The notes: generated by a model from the letters alone, not told the origin. A stretch of DNA of 64,000 nucleotides from an uncultured Desulfovibrio sp. (GCA_949291675.1 CASEWR010000125.1:18535-82534), one strand, 5' to 3'. Shown: positions 47,044 to 56,740, counted from the first letter of the stretch. Numbers and translations are program-made.

Positions 47044-47691
47044 CTAAGCCCTCTTGTTCTCAGCCGCCCCTTCTTCCTTTGCTGCATCGGCAATGCGCTT
47101 TGACGCGCGGTTGGCCTTTGTCACAGCCCGTTCAAGGCCCTTTGTGGCAAAGGTTGCCAGCACCTCCAGGCCTGCCTCCATGGCCTCTTCCCAGAGGGGC
47201 GCCTCTTCCTTCATGGTGGTGAGCACCCAGTCCGAGACCTGGAAGCGTTCCTTCGGGCGTCCTATGCCTATGCGCAGCCTGTAGAAGTCCGGGGTGCCCA
47301 GAAGCTCGGTGATGGACTTCAGGCCATTGTGGCCGGCATTGCCGCCGCCGAGCTTGAAGCGCAGCGAGCCAGGGGGCAGATCCAGCTCATCGTGCACCAC
47401 CACAAGGTCGCAGGCCTTGAGCTTGTGCCAGGCAAGCAGGGGCTGCACGCAGCGCCCGGAGAGGTTCATATAGGTCATGGGCTTGGCCACAAGCCAGGTG
47501 CCGTCCAGGGCATCGAGCTGCACGCGCCACAGCTCGCAGTCAAAGCGCGAGCCGTTCATGTCCTCCACCCGGCCCTCGAGATGGGCCAGATGCAGCACTT
47601 TGTCCACAAAGAGAAAGCCCGTGTTGTGACGGGTATGTTCGTATTTGGGGCCCGGATTGCCGAGGCCCACCAGCACACCTCTGTAGTCCAT
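47044..47691 (-). CDS. pth: Peptidyl-tRNA hydrolase
   Basis: 215 residues. VGLGNPGPKYEHTRHNTGF with the catalytic His, AKPMTYMNLSG, VVVHDELDLPPGSLRFK and GGGNAGHNGLKSI are all intact. Frees tRNA from dropped-off peptidyl-tRNA. The basic C-terminal tail (ANRASKRIADAAKEEGA) is longer than in E. coli. rplY-pth linkage is standard. Stop TAG. Confidence 0.97.
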   Translation of the reverse strand: MDYRGVLVGLGNPGPKYEHTRHNTGFLFVDKVLHLAHLEGRVEDMNGSRFDCELWRVQLDALDGTWLVAKPMTYMNLSGRCVQPLLAWHKLKACDLVVVHDELDLPPGSLRFKLGGGNAGHNGLKSITELLGTPDFYRLRIGIGRPKERFQVSDWVLTTMKEEAPLWEEAMEAGLEVLATFATKGLERAVTKANRASKRIADAAKEEGAAENKRA

Positions 47692-47777
47692 TGCCTGTCC
47701 TTCCGCTTCCTCTGCTTCTTCTTCTGAGCCTGCTGTCCTGCTGCCGTTCAGGGGCCTTCTGGTCCTGCAGAATGTGC

Positions 47778-47843
47778 TGCCGAGTCACTCTTGCCGAGTC
47801 ACTCTTGCCGAGTCAGCTCTGCCGCATCACTTCTGCCGCGTCC
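47778..47843. repeat. 14-bp tandem repeat upstream of pth
   Basis: Units TGCCGAGTCACTCT (two exact copies), then TGCCGAGTCAGCTC, TGCCGCATCACTTC and a partial copy. It lies between the rplY terminator and the pth start. Confidence 0.95.
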
Positions 47844-47888
47844 AGCCAGATCGCCAGTCGGGAAGGGAGCAGGGCAGTGTGCAGGGGC

Positions 47889-47917
47889 AAAAAAAGGCGG
47901 CACCCGCAGATGCCGCC
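47889..47917 (-). terminator. Terminator after rplY
   Basis: Minus strand GGCGGCA/TGCCGCC stem, eight-base loop and seven T residues. It ends the prs-rplY unit and leaves pth to its own promoter. Confidence 0.9.
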
Positions 47918-47942
47918 ACAATACGTTCCCGCAGTGCGCGAA

Positions 47943-48545
47943 CTAGGCCTTGGCCTCTTCTTCGCCGGCAGCGTCATCCTTGTTCTTGGTGAGCACGGAG
48001 ACGATGGTGAAGCTTTCATCGTACACAGCACGGGCGCCTTCAGGCAGGGGCAGGGTGTCGATGGTGATGTGCTGGTTGATGCCCATGTCGGACACGTCCA
48101 CAAGAATCTTGTGGGGCATGTCAAGGGGCTTGGCAGCGATGGTCACGTATTCACGGTAGGTTTCCATGAAGCCGCCGACCTTCACGCCACGGGCAGTGCC
48201 GGTGAAGACCAGGGGAACCTTGACCTTCACTTCCTGGTCGAGGTCCACGCCATAGTAGTCGATATGCACAAAGCGCTTCTTGTAGGGGTGCTTCTGCACG
48301 TCCCAGAAGAAGGCGGGATAGGTGGTCTTGGTGCCGTTGTCATCGATTTCCAGGTTGAACACCGTGGTGTCACCGATCTCGAAGTACAGCATTTCCAGCT
48401 CTTTGGCAGGCACACCAACGAGGATGTTGTCACCCTTGTTGTTGTAAAACACACCGGGGACAAGGCCCTCGGCACGCAGACGGTGGGCAGCACCCTTGCC
48501 GGCTCCCTCGCGTTTCTGAGCGCAGAGAGTTTTTTCGATAGTCAT
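47943..48545 (-). CDS. rplY: 50S ribosomal protein L25, CTC form
   Basis: 200 residues from MTIEKTLCAQKREGAGKGAAHR. The N-terminal 5S rRNA-binding L25 domain is followed by the extra beta C-terminal domain found in the general-stress CTC version (VKVPLVFTGTARGVKVGG, MPHKILVDVSDM). The end is acidic (DDAAGEEEAKA). It follows prs, the usual linkage. Ribosome-binding site AAGGAGAAG. Stop TAG. Confidence 0.97.
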   Translation of the reverse strand: MTIEKTLCAQKREGAGKGAAHRLRAEGLVPGVFYNNKGDNILVGVPAKELEMLYFEIGDTTVFNLEIDDNGTKTTYPAFFWDVQKHPYKKRFVHIDYYGVDLDQEVKVKVPLVFTGTARGVKVGGFMETYREYVTIAAKPLDMPHKILVDVSDMGINQHITIDTLPLPEGARAVYDESFTIVSVLTKNKDDAAGEEEAKA

Positions 48546-48665
48546 TGATACTTCTCCTTGACGCGCTGTCATGCGCACAATTTGCTCGAAAAATTTTTCA
48601 GACAGACCGTACTCCGGGCTTCCTGGAACAGCTCTGGAACACCCCTGGAACACCCCTGGACCAAC

Positions 48666-49610
48666 TTAGTTGAACAGCACGCTCACGGAAGAGCCTGTGT
48701 GGATGTTGGAAATGGCCTTGCCAAGGAGCGAGCCCACATCCACCACGTGGAGCTTGGGGCAGCGTTCGAGCTTGTCTCCCAGGGGAATGGTGTCTGTCAC
48801 ATAGACCGCGCTCATGGTGTCAGTGGCGTTGATGCGGTCAATGGCCGGACCGGAGAGCACCGGGTGGGTCACGCAGGCCATGATCTTGACGGCACCGTTT
48901 TCCATGAGCACGTCTGCTGCGGCACAGAGGGTGCCTGCAGTGTCACACATGTCGTCCACGACGATTGCCGTCTTGCCGGCCACATCGCCGATGACATGCA
49001 TTGCCTGCGCCTGATTGGGCTTGTCACGGCGCTTGTCCACAATGGCAAGCGGGGCTCCAAGGCGCTTGGCATAGGCACGGGCACGTTCCACGCCGCCTGC
49101 ATCCGGGGAGACAATGACGGGGTCTCCCTCAATGGCCGGGCGCAGGGATTCCAGCAGAACGGGTCCGGCAAAAAGATTGTCAACAGGGCAGTTGAAGAAG
49201 CCCTGGATCTGTCCGGCATGCAGATCGATGGTCACCACGCGTCCTGCACCGGAACAGGAGATGAAGTCTGCCACCATCTTGGCGCTGATGGGCGCTCTGG
49301 GGCTGACCTTGCGGTCCTGCCTTGCATAGCCGTAGTAGGGCACCACAGCAGTGATGCGGCCGGCAGAGGCGCGTTTCAAGGCATCGCACATGAGGCAGAG
49401 CTGCATCAGGTTGCGATTCACGTCCGGCGGACAGGTGGGCTGAACGACGAAGACGTCGTCTCCACGGACATTGGCGCCGATTTCAACGCGAAGTTCGCCG
49501 TCGCTGAATGTGGTCGCCAGCGTGGGCGTGAGCTGACAGCCAAGATGATTGCATATGGCCACAGCCAGATCCGGATTGGCGGAACCCGTAACAATCTTCA
49601 GGTCGTTCAT
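48666..49610 (-). CDS. prs: Ribose-phosphate pyrophosphokinase
   Basis: 314 residues from [19 protein letters not shown]. Makes PRPP for nucleotide, His and Trp synthesis. [39 protein letters not shown] and the PRPP loop [13 protein letters not shown] are intact. Lies just after tRNA-Gln and ispE, in the order ispE-tRNA-Gln-prs-rplY-pth. Direct CTGGAACACCC repeats sit between it and rplY. Stop TAA. Confidence 0.98.
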   Translation of the reverse strand: MNDLKIVTGSANPDLAVAICNHLGCQLTPTLATTFSDGELRVEIGANVRGDDVFVVQPTCPPDVNRNLMQLCLMCDALKRASAGRITAVVPYYGYARQDRKVSPRAPISAKMVADFISCSGAGRVVTIDLHAGQIQGFFNCPVDNLFAGPVLLESLRPAIEGDPVIVSPDAGGVERARAYAKRLGAPLAIVDKRRDKPNQAQAMHVIGDVAGKTAIVVDDMCDTAGTLCAAADVLMENGAVKIMACVTHPVLSGPAIDRINATDTMSAVYVTDTIPLGDKLERCPKLHVVDVGSLLGKAISNIHTGSSVSVLFN

Positions 49611-49661
49611 AATCTTCTCTTCCTGTTTCTTGCCTCTGGGGTTGGCAAAGGGCAAAAAAGA

Positions 49662-49736
49662 TGGCTGGGATGGAAGGGTTCGAACCTTCGCGTGACGGAG
49701 CCAAAACCCGTTGCCTTACCGCTTGGCTACATCCCA
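49662..49736 (-). tRNA. tRNA-Gln (TTG anticodon)
   Basis: Acceptor TGGGATG/CATCCCA, anticodon loop containing TTTTGGC with TTG, T-arm AGGTTCGAACCCT, encoded CCA. The first ten bases are also the last codons and TAG stop of ispE, so the two overlap. Confidence 0.97.
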
Positions 49737-50785
49737 GCAAGTGAAGAAAGCTGTACCGGCCATTCCATGTCACTTGCTGCAGCCTCAGCGTCAGCTCTGT
49801 CTGCAAAAAGAGCATAGATGCTTGAGCCGCTGCCGCTCATGGAGGCGGCACAGGCACCGCGGGCAAGCAGGGCACTCTTGATGCCTTTGAGCGCAGGATA
49901 ACGCTTGAAGACAACGGGTTCGAGGTCGTTCGCAAGCTCGACAGGTGAATCTATGGGAAGGCTTTCCTTACGCATTTTTGCCATAGCTGTCAATGCCTGC
50001 AGACAGGATTGCCCATTTTCACTTTCCCGGCCGCCAGAGCCGCTTGCAGAGCCCTTTTCCCCGCTGCCTGCCCCTGCTGCACCCCTGGTTCTGGCACTGC
50101 TTTTTGTGCATTTTTGTGCACTTCTGGCACTATTCCTGCAGGCAGCTGCTTCATCATAGGCCCTGTAGGCCCAGGGGGTGGCCACCGTGAAGCAGGGCAT
50201 GACCAGGAGCAGGTGAAAGCCTGACAAATCAAGGGTCACAGGCTCCAGAATGTCCCCTGTGCCGCGCACCCGCATGGGCCCCTGCTGCAAAAAGAAGGGC
50301 ACGTCTGCCCCCACCCTGGCAGCCAGGCTGTGCAGCATCGTATCCGAAACCTGGCAGCCCTGCGCATGTGCCAGCTTTGCCAGATGGCGCAGCAGCACTG
50401 CCGCATCAGCACTGCCGCCGCCAAGGCCTGCTCCCCAGGGAATGCCCTTGTCCAGGGTCAGGACCAGGTTCAGGGCGCAGCCTGTGGCCTCGGTGAAGAC
50501 CTTCCAGGCTTTGGTGAGGGTATTGTGTGCTGTGTCAATGCCGCGGCAGTCGGTGAGCACAGTGAGCCCCTCAGTCTCGCAGGCTGCCACCTGCATGACA
50601 TCTGCCGGCGCAGCCAGGGGATAGAAGATGCTGTCAATGAGATGATAGCCGTCCTCGCGCTGACCTGTGATGGCCAGGCCGAGGTTCACCTTGCAGCCGG
50701 CCTCAAGGCGGGTCACTTCCCCGCTGGCAAGCCTGGCAAAGGTCTCAGCCACATGGCTTTGCGGGCTGTGCGCTGTGTGTTCCAT
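49727..50785 (-). CDS. ispE: 4-diphosphocytidyl-2-C-methyl-D-erythritol kinase IspE with an internal insertion
   Basis: 352 residues from MEHTAHSPQSHVAET; the family is near 280-310. GHMP-kinase motifs: LEAGCKVNLGLAITGQREDGYH, PWGAGLGGGSADAAV (ATP loop) and the C-terminal MSGSGSSIYALF. Acts in the MEP isoprenoid route. Residues about 216-262 are a Ser/Gly/Ala/Arg-rich insertion (TRGAAGAGSGEKGSASG) between conserved blocks, and the N-terminus is extended by about 25 residues. The C-terminal codons and TAG stop lie inside tRNA-Gln. Confidence 0.94.
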   Translation of the reverse strand: MEHTAHSPQSHVAETFARLASGEVTRLEAGCKVNLGLAITGQREDGYHLIDSIFYPLAAPADVMQVAACETEGLTVLTDCRGIDTAHNTLTKAWKVFTEATGCALNLVLTLDKGIPWGAGLGGGSADAAVLLRHLAKLAHAQGCQVSDTMLHSLAARVGADVPFFLQQGPMRVRGTGDILEPVTLDLSGFHLLLVMPCFTVATPWAYRAYDEAAACRNSARSAQKCTKSSARTRGAAGAGSGEKGSASGSGGRESENGQSCLQALTAMAKMRKESLPIDSPVELANDLEPVVFKRYPALKGIKSALLARGACAASMSGSGSSIYALFADRADAEAAASDMEWPVQLSSLAGM

Positions 50786-51152
50786 AACGACTCCTGATGG
50801 CGACTTCTTGTGGCGACTGCTGCTGGCAGATCCTGGCAGCAACTTCTGGGGGCGGGCCCTGATGGCAGGCCACGGATGGTGACTTCTGCCTGCAGGCAGC
50901 TGCTTTTGCCAGGCCCAATGCAGGTCCTGTACAGGTCTTGTCCAGTTTTTGTGCAGGCCCTGTGCATGCTCAGGGCAGCGTTTTTGCGCCAGGGCCAGGG
51001 CCGTATGCAGACCAGCTCAGGCCAGCTCAGACCGGCTGCAGCCCGACTGCGGGGCATATGCAGACCAGGGACAGGCATGTGCAGGGCATGTGCAGGCAAG
51101 TTGCAGCCCTTGTACAGCGCTCCTGCCTGTGTTCTGAAGTACAGGCCCTGTA
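50786..51152. other. hslV-ispE intergenic region
   Basis: About 365 bases rich in GCAGGTCCTG and CAGACCAGCTCAGG words. No gene and no clear terminator after hslV. Confidence 0.45.
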
Positions 51153-51692
51153 TTACAGACTCTGGATGGTGAAGTTCGAATTGGTGAAGACGCAGATCTC
51201 ACTGGCAATGGTCATGGCATTGCGCACAATGTCCTCTGGTGCCATGTCGGTGTGGCGCAGAAGGGCTCTTGCCGCAGAGAGGGCATAGGGGCCGCCTGAG
51301 CCAATGGCAGCCACATCGTCATCTGGCTCGATGACATCGCCTGTGCCGGAGAGGAGCAGGATGTGCTCTGTGTCTGCTAAAAGCAGCATGGCTTCCAGTT
51401 TCTGCAGATACTTGTCCTTGCGCCACTGCTTGGTGAGCTCCACAGCTGCGCGCACCAGGTTGCCGTGAAATTCCTTGAGCTTGGCCTCAAAGAGCTCGAA
51501 GAGGGTGAAGGCATCGGCTGTGGCCCCTGCAAAGCCTGCCAGCACCTTGCCGTCGCCGACCAGGCGGATCTTCTTTGCCGTATGCTTCATGACCATGCTC
51601 TGGCCCAGGGTCACCTGGCCGTCACCGGCCATGGTCACATGGCCATTGCGGCGCACTGCAAGTATTGTTGTGGCGTGAAATTCAGCAGGCAT
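51153..51692 (-). CDS. hslV: ATP-dependent protease subunit HslV
   Basis: 179 residues. Start [17 protein letters not shown] places a few residues before the conserved catalytic threonine (TTILAVRR); a start five codons earlier is possible. [21 protein letters not shown] and [16 protein letters not shown] are typical. HslV forms the double hexameric chamber of HslUV; the unfoldase hslU is not in this window. Its ATG overlaps the M48 protease stop (TAATG). Relevant because HslUV shares substrates with Lon, whose gene is interrupted here. Stop TAA. Confidence 0.96.
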   Translation of the reverse strand: MPAEFHATTILAVRRNGHVTMAGDGQVTLGQSMVMKHTAKKIRLVGDGKVLAGFAGATADAFTLFELFEAKLKEFHGNLVRAAVELTKQWRKDKYLQKLEAMLLLADTEHILLLSGTGDVIEPDDDVAAIGSGGPYALSAARALLRHTDMAPEDIVRNAMTIASEICVFTNSNFTIQSL

Positions 51693-53080
51693 TACATCTT
51701 CTCCCATATTTCCTTGCGTTCCTTGTAGATTTTTTCCATGCGCCGAAACTCCGCTGTGCCGGAGGCAAGCCCCTTTGCCTTGTCAAAGTAGCGCTCGGCC
51801 TGCTTCTTGTTCTGCGAATAGATGGCAGCATAGGTCATGTGCACATAGGCCAGGCCCGTTTTGCCGCTGGTTCCGTAGCTGCGCGCAAGGCTCCAGTGCA
51901 CTTCGGCATCCTCGGGCACAGACTGCAACACCTTGCGAAAGCGTCCCTGGGCCTCGCTGTGGCGGCCGTCATCATCGAGCAGGCGGGCATAGAAGAAGCT
52001 GCCCATATAGTCCCTGTCATCCAGGGCCAGGGCCTGCTGCAGAAGAGAGCGTGCCTTTTCCATGCTGCCCTTGCGGTAGTTGAAGATGCCTGCCTCGCGC
52101 AGCACCAGGCTGTCGCGGGGCGCCTTTGCCACAGCCTCGTCAAAGGCCCTGGCTGCAGCCTGCACATTGTTCTGGCGCGAGTAGACCATGCCCCTGCCCA
52201 TGAGGGAGAGGGCATCCGAGCCCCGGAAGCGCTGCAGGGCAGTCTCAGGGGTGCCGTAGCGGCCCCAGAGCAGGATCTGCATGCGCTTGAAGCGGCGATT
52301 GTCGGTCTTTCGCGCGGTCACGGACTTGGGCATCTTGTGGATGCGGGCCTGAATGCCGTTGATGCGATCGCCAATGTCCGGGTGGGTGGAGAGGTAGGCA
52401 GGCACAGAGGCGCCGGTCATCCAGGCCTTCTGGCGCAGGACCTTGAAGCTGTTCACCATGCCGATGGGCGGGTAGCCTGCCTTGATCATGAACTGCAGGC
52501 CAATCTGGTCCGCTTCGGTCTCATCGGCCCTGCTGTAGTCCAGCATGGCTGCCTGGCCTGCACCCAGGGCACCTGCGGCAGCAGCCCCGCCACCGCCCAC
52601 TGCCACGCCTGCCACAGCCAGGAGCAGGGAGCCGATGGAGATCATCTGCGCCCGCTCAAGGCGCGAGGCCACATGGCGCTGGGTCACGTGGGCAAGCTCG
52701 TGGCAGAGCACGCCTGCCACCTCCTCCTCGCTGTTGAAGTTCATGAGCAGGCCTGTGAAGACATAGATGTAGCCGCCGGGCACGGCAAAGGCATTGATGG
52801 CAGGATGGAGGATGACACCCGGCTTGAAGCGGAAGGGCTGGGGAGGGATGGAGGCCACAATGTGCCCCACCAGCTGGTTCACATACTGGGAGATCTCCGG
52901 GTCCTCCACCATGGGCAGGTTGGAACGTATGGCCACGTCAAACTTGCGCCCCATTTCGTTCTCGTCTTTCAGGGTCACGCCGCCGAAGAAGAAGGCGCTG
53001 GCCCTGACTGGAGCAAGCAAAGACAGCCCGAAGAACACCAGGGTCACCAGGGCGGCAAGACGAAGTCGGCGGCTGTGCAT
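51692..53080 (-). CDS. M48 family metalloprotease with TPR region (BepA/YfgC-like)
   Basis: 462 residues. Signal-peptide-like N-terminus ([22 protein letters not shown]), M48 zinc motif [12 protein letters not shown] (His127, Glu128, His131) with third ligand in [16 protein letters not shown], and a C-terminal helical TPR region from about residue 280 ([20 protein letters not shown] onward). BepA-type proteins act in the periplasm in outer-membrane protein quality control. Coupled to hslV by a one-base overlap, giving a proteolysis pair. Stop TAA. Confidence 0.93.
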   Translation of the reverse strand: MHSRRLRLAALVTLVFFGLSLLAPVRASAFFFGGVTLKDENEMGRKFDVAIRSNLPMVEDPEISQYVNQLVGHIVASIPPQPFRFKPGVILHPAINAFAVPGGYIYVFTGLLMNFNSEEEVAGVLCHELAHVTQRHVASRLERAQMISIGSLLLAVAGVAVGGGGAAAAGALGAGQAAMLDYSRADETEADQIGLQFMIKAGYPPIGMVNSFKVLRQKAWMTGASVPAYLSTHPDIGDRINGIQARIHKMPKSVTARKTDNRRFKRMQILLWGRYGTPETALQRFRGSDALSLMGRGMVYSRQNNVQAAARAFDEAVAKAPRDSLVLREAGIFNYRKGSMEKARSLLQQALALDDRDYMGSFFYARLLDDDGRHSEAQGRFRKVLQSVPEDAEVHWSLARSYGTSGKTGLAYVHMTYAAIYSQNKKQAERYFDKAKGLASGTAEFRRMEKIYKERKEIWEKM

Positions 53081-53322
53081 GGGATCCTCCTGTACTTTGC
53101 TGTACGCTGCTGTACCTTGCTGTACTCAGCTGTACCTTGGGACGTTGCGGGAGGCAGAGAAGGTGGGGATGGGCTGGCAGGGAGACTGCCAGTGACACTG
53201 TCAGGGGGCCGGGCCGTAAGGCGCATCTGCCCTGCAGCAGACACTGCAGGGCAGTTCAACATGGTGCGTGTCAGGACGCTCGGGACTTGTCCCCGGCAGG
53301 CCCGGAACTAGCCCGGGCTGGC

Positions 53323-54828
53323 TCATGATGGCTCGTGAGGGCTCGGAGCTGGCCCCTGGGGGCCCGGAGCTACTGCTATGAGCAGATCCCAGGTCTGGCC
53401 CTGCGGGGTGTCACGCACTTCCACGTGCATGGCTTTCAGCTCGTCACGCAGCGCGTCCGAGGCGGCAAAGTCCTTTGCAGCGCGGGCTTCGGCCCTGGCA
53501 GCAAGGAGTTCTTCCACTCTGGCCACATCAATGGCCAGGCGGGCGCAGCGGCAGTCGCGCATGGCAGCCAGGAAGGCGGCAGGCTCCTGGCCGAAGAGGC
53601 CGAGCTCTTCACAGACAACCTGCATACGCTTCTGGAAGTCCGTGAGCAGGTCCCTGGCAGCCTCGGCAGCCTTGAGGGTCTTGTCTTCGAGCACACGGTT
53701 GCAGATGCGCACCATGGAGAAGACATGGCCCATGGCCATGGCCGTGTTGAGATCATCATCCATGGCCTCGTCAAAGCCTCTGCCAAGGGCTGCCCACTCC
53801 CGGGTAATGTCTTCAGGCAGGGCAGTCTTCTTCCATTTGGCGCGGGCAAGGCCTGCCTTTGTCTGCTCCAGACACTCGTAGACACGAATCAGGGCGCGTT
53901 CTGCGTCATCCATGCCCTCGGGGGTGAAGTCCACAGGCGAGCGGTACTGCTTGCTCAAGAGGAAGTAGCGCAGGGTCTCGGGCAGCCAGGAGGCAAGGAT
54001 GTCGCGTATGGTCTTGAAGTTGCCAAGGCTCTTGGACATCTTCTCGCTGTTGATCTGCACAAAGGCATTGTGCATCCACAGCTTTGCCAGCTCGCAGTCA
54101 CAGCAGGCCTCGGTCTGGGCAATCTCATTTTCATGATGGGGGAAGATGAGATCCATGCCGCCGCCGTGAATGTCCAGGGGCAGCCAGGGCCTGGACATGG
54201 CGGAGCACTCGATATGCCAGCCCGGGCGTCCCTGCCCCCAGGGGCTTTCCCAGAAGGGCTCGCCCGGCTTGGCGGCCTTCCACAGGGCAAAGTCCATGGG
54301 GTCCTGCTTCTCCTCGCCAGGGACCACGCGGGCGCCGGCCAGCATGTCATCCAGGCTTCTGTGGGAGAGCTTGCCGTACTGCGCAAAGGAGCGCACCCTG
54401 AAGTAGACGTCACCCGAAGGTGTGGCATAGGCCTTGCCCTGACGGATGAGTTCCTCGCACATGTTGATGATGTCCTGCATGTGCTCAGTGGCTCTGGGTT
54501 CCACGTCTGCACGCAGAACGCCCAGGGCATCCATGTCTTCATGGAAGGCCCTGATGTAGGTTTCGGCCACTTCCTTCCAGTCTCTGTTCTCGCTGTTGGC
54601 ACGGTTGATGATCTTGTCGTCCACGTCCGTGAAGTTGCGGACCATGGTCACGTCCAGGCCCTTGCGGCGCAGATGGCGCACCAGGACGTCAAAGACCAGG
54701 GCTGAGCGGGCGTGGCCGATGTGGCAGAGATCGTAGACCGTGACACCGCAGACATACATGTAGACCTTGCCCGGACGGACAGGGACAAGCTCCTGCCTGG
54801 CGCGGGACGCTGTGTTATAGAGCTGCAT
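53323..54828 (-). CDS. cysS: Cysteinyl-tRNA synthetase
   Basis: 501 residues. Class I HIGH motif in CHIGHARSALVFDVL, KMSKS in INSEKMSKSLGNFKT, and the zinc ligands YVCGVTVYD, IECSAMS and FPHHENEIAQ. Starts MQLYNTASRARQELVPV, three bases after rpiB. C-terminal tail after about residue 485 is Pro/Gly-rich and not conserved. Stop TGA. Confidence 0.98.
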   Translation of the reverse strand: MQLYNTASRARQELVPVRPGKVYMYVCGVTVYDLCHIGHARSALVFDVLVRHLRRKGLDVTMVRNFTDVDDKIINRANSENRDWKEVAETYIRAFHEDMDALGVLRADVEPRATEHMQDIINMCEELIRQGKAYATPSGDVYFRVRSFAQYGKLSHRSLDDMLAGARVVPGEEKQDPMDFALWKAAKPGEPFWESPWGQGRPGWHIECSAMSRPWLPLDIHGGGMDLIFPHHENEIAQTEACCDCELAKLWMHNAFVQINSEKMSKSLGNFKTIRDILASWLPETLRYFLLSKQYRSPVDFTPEGMDDAERALIRVYECLEQTKAGLARAKWKKTALPEDITREWAALGRGFDEAMDDDLNTAMAMGHVFSMVRICNRVLEDKTLKAAEAARDLLTDFQKRMQVVCEELGLFGQEPAAFLAAMRDCRCARLAIDVARVEELLAARAEARAAKDFAASDALRDELKAMHVEVRDTPQGQTWDLLIAVAPGPQGPAPSPHEPS

Positions 54829-54831
54829 GAC

Positions 54832-55287
54832 CTATTCTGCCTCGTTGCCGGTATTTCTGATGGCCAGCTTCTCGATGCGGCGGATGTGGCGGCCACCCTC
54901 GAAGTCCGTGTGCAGGAAGGTTTCCACAATGGCCATGGCCAGTTCCTCGCCTGTCATGCGGGCACCAAGGCAGAGCACGTTGGCGTCATTGTGCCTGCGG
55001 GTGAAGCTGGCATGCAGTTCGGTGGTGCACAGGGCGGCACGAATCTTCTCGTGGCGGTTGGCGGCAATGGACATGCCAATGCCTGTGCCGCAGAGAAGAA
55101 TGCCATTGGACTCGGGGTCCTGCTCCACTGCCCTGCACACGGCATGGGCAAAGTCCGGGTAGTCGCAGCTCTCATGGGAGTGGGTTCCGTGATCCACGAC
55201 CGTGTAGCGGTCTTCAAGGGCGTGGACGAGCAGGTCCTTCAGATCCACTGCTGCGTGATCGCAGCCAATGTGCAGGGTCTTAATCAT
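54832..55287 (-). CDS. rpiB: Ribose-5-phosphate isomerase B
   Basis: 151 residues. IGCDHAAVDLKDLLVHAL, GIGMSIAANRHEKIRAALC and HNDANVLCLGARM are the RpiB/LacAB signatures; the catalytic Cys lies in NGILLCGTGIGMS. Interconverts ribose- and ribulose-5-phosphate. Directly precedes cysS. Stop TAG. Confidence 0.97.
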   Translation of the reverse strand: MIKTLHIGCDHAAVDLKDLLVHALEDRYTVVDHGTHSHESCDYPDFAHAVCRAVEQDPESNGILLCGTGIGMSIAANRHEKIRAALCTTELHASFTRRHNDANVLCLGARMTGEELAMAIVETFLHTDFEGGRHIRRIEKLAIRNTGNEAE

Positions 55288-55689
55288 TGCTGGTTCCTCA
55301 ATGCTTGGGCTGGGTGTAGGTGAGACAGTCTTCGGGACAGTGGTGATACAGTGATGGTACAGTATGACTGCATTGGTACTGCAGCGGGCCTGCAGTGTGC
55401 CTGCAGCGGGCAGTGCCGTGACGCAGAGTGGGACTGCAGCGGGACGTCCGGAGAAAGACAGAAATAGACAGAAAAAAGACAGTGAGACGTGCAGTGCGCA
55501 GCCATGCTGCTGATGCGGGGGAAGACAGGGGAGGCAGTCTGGCTGTCAGGCAGGCCGGGCAGTCTGGCCCGCTGCGCTGCCGGCACGCGGCCATGGTCTG
55601 AACACGACGGGGCCTGAACACGACAGGGGCCGGGAACGACAGGGAGGCAAAGCGCCAGGGCTGGGCAGCCGGCGTGTCGGCTGCAGGGC
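55288..55689. other. rpiB upstream gap
   Basis: About 400 bases. The left half has CAGTG/GTACTGCAG words repeated irregularly (55330-55440). No gene or terminator recognised. Confidence 0.45.
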
Positions 55690-56616
55690 CTAGCGCTGCA
55701 TATAGTCCTCCAGGGCCAGAATCGCAGTCCCCTCGGGCAGGACAAGATCCATCTGCGCTGCTGTAAAGGCACCCGGGCGCTCGCTTGAGCGCACAAGGAC
55801 AATGGCCTTTTCTCCGCGGCTGTTGACCAGATCCACTCGCCTGACATGGCCCTCGTCGTCAAGTCCCAGGCTCATGGTCCACTCCTGCCCCTTCCAGGAC
55901 ACAGGCTGGCCTGCATCGGAGAGTACCAGGGTGCCGCCCAGCCCCTCACTCAGCTCAAAGGCTGTGCCCTGTCTGTCCGTGCGGGCCTCAGTGTAGCGCG
56001 TGCCGAAGACGGCATTGTAGCGGCCATGCACAAGGGCCTCAAGGCGAAAGAGGTCAAAGGGCAGGGGCACGCCCACTTTAAGCAGGGGCGAGGTCGGCCC
56101 CTCATGGAAGAGGGCCTTTTGTTCCATGGGCAGGTAGAGCAGAAAGTGTGAGTCTTCCTGGCGCACCATGGCAAGGGTTGCCCCGACGCCTGCGCGCACG
56201 TCAAGGCGCAGGGTGTGGTCACCATTGCCCCAGAGCAGGGCTGTCACCCTGCGCGTATTGCCCTCAGTGCCAAAGCGCAGGCTCATGTCATCCCTGAAGG
56301 GCGCAGGTGCGCGCTCCGAGACCTCAACATGGCGCTGCCACAGGGCATCAGCCTGGGCCGGGTCCACAGGCACGGACCTGCCGGCACAGGCGCACAGCTG
56401 CAGCAGGCAGAGGATGAGGGCCAGCAGCACAAGGCCGCGGCAGGCCGAAGGCAGGGTGGCAGGCACAACCAGGCCCTGTGCCACGGGCTGCCCTTGAGCG
56501 TGCAGCACGGGGCAGGGTCTGGAATCAGGTCTGGAACCGGGCATATGAGTGACCATTTGAGTGACCATACGAGTGACCATATGGCTTGCCATGCAACTGG
56601 GCATATGACTGGCCAT
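55690..56616 (-). CDS. LolB-like lipoprotein with a repeat-coded N-terminus
   Basis: 308 residues from the first ATG after GGAGGTGTCC. A hydrophobic segment (GLVLLALILCLLQLCACAG) with a lipobox-like LCAC at Cys77 is followed by a beta-rich domain (LRLDVRAGVGATLAMVRQED, SHFLLYLPMEQKALFHEG) like LolB/DUF4292 outer-membrane lipoproteins. The leader before the signal is abnormally long and starts MASHMPSCMASHMVTRMVTQ, coded by a 12-bp repeat; a GTG at residue 51 is an alternative start giving a normal signal peptide. It follows a TPR lipoprotein gene. Stop TAG. Confidence 0.75.
   Translation of the reverse strand: MASHMPSCMASHMVTRMVTQMVTHMPGSRPDSRPCPVLHAQGQPVAQGLVVPATLPSACRGLVLLALILCLLQLCACAGRSVPVDPAQADALWQRHVEVSERAPAPFRDDMSLRFGTEGNTRRVTALLWGNGDHTLRLDVRAGVGATLAMVRQEDSHFLLYLPMEQKALFHEGPTSPLLKVGVPLPFDLFRLEALVHGRYNAVFGTRYTEARTDRQGTAFELSEGLGGTLVLSDAGQPVSWKGQEWTMSLGLDDEGHVRRVDLVNSRGEKAIVLVRSSERPGAFTAAQMDLVLPEGTAILALEDYMQR
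56546..56581. repeat. 12-bp tandem repeat (3 copies) containing in-frame ATG codons
   Basis: Plus-strand units TGAGTGACCATW; minus-strand translation Met-Val-Thr-X. Each unit adds an in-frame ATG at the start of the LolB-like gene. Confidence 0.95.
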
Positions 56617-56740
56617 GGACACCTCCTGCAGGATGGGGAGAAAAGGGGCTTGCAAAAGCGCGCACGCGCTGTCACAGGGCGGACACGTCAGGCAAGGGCG
56701 CAAGCGCAGTCACAGCCTGCGCAAAAGGCCTGGCCCGGAC

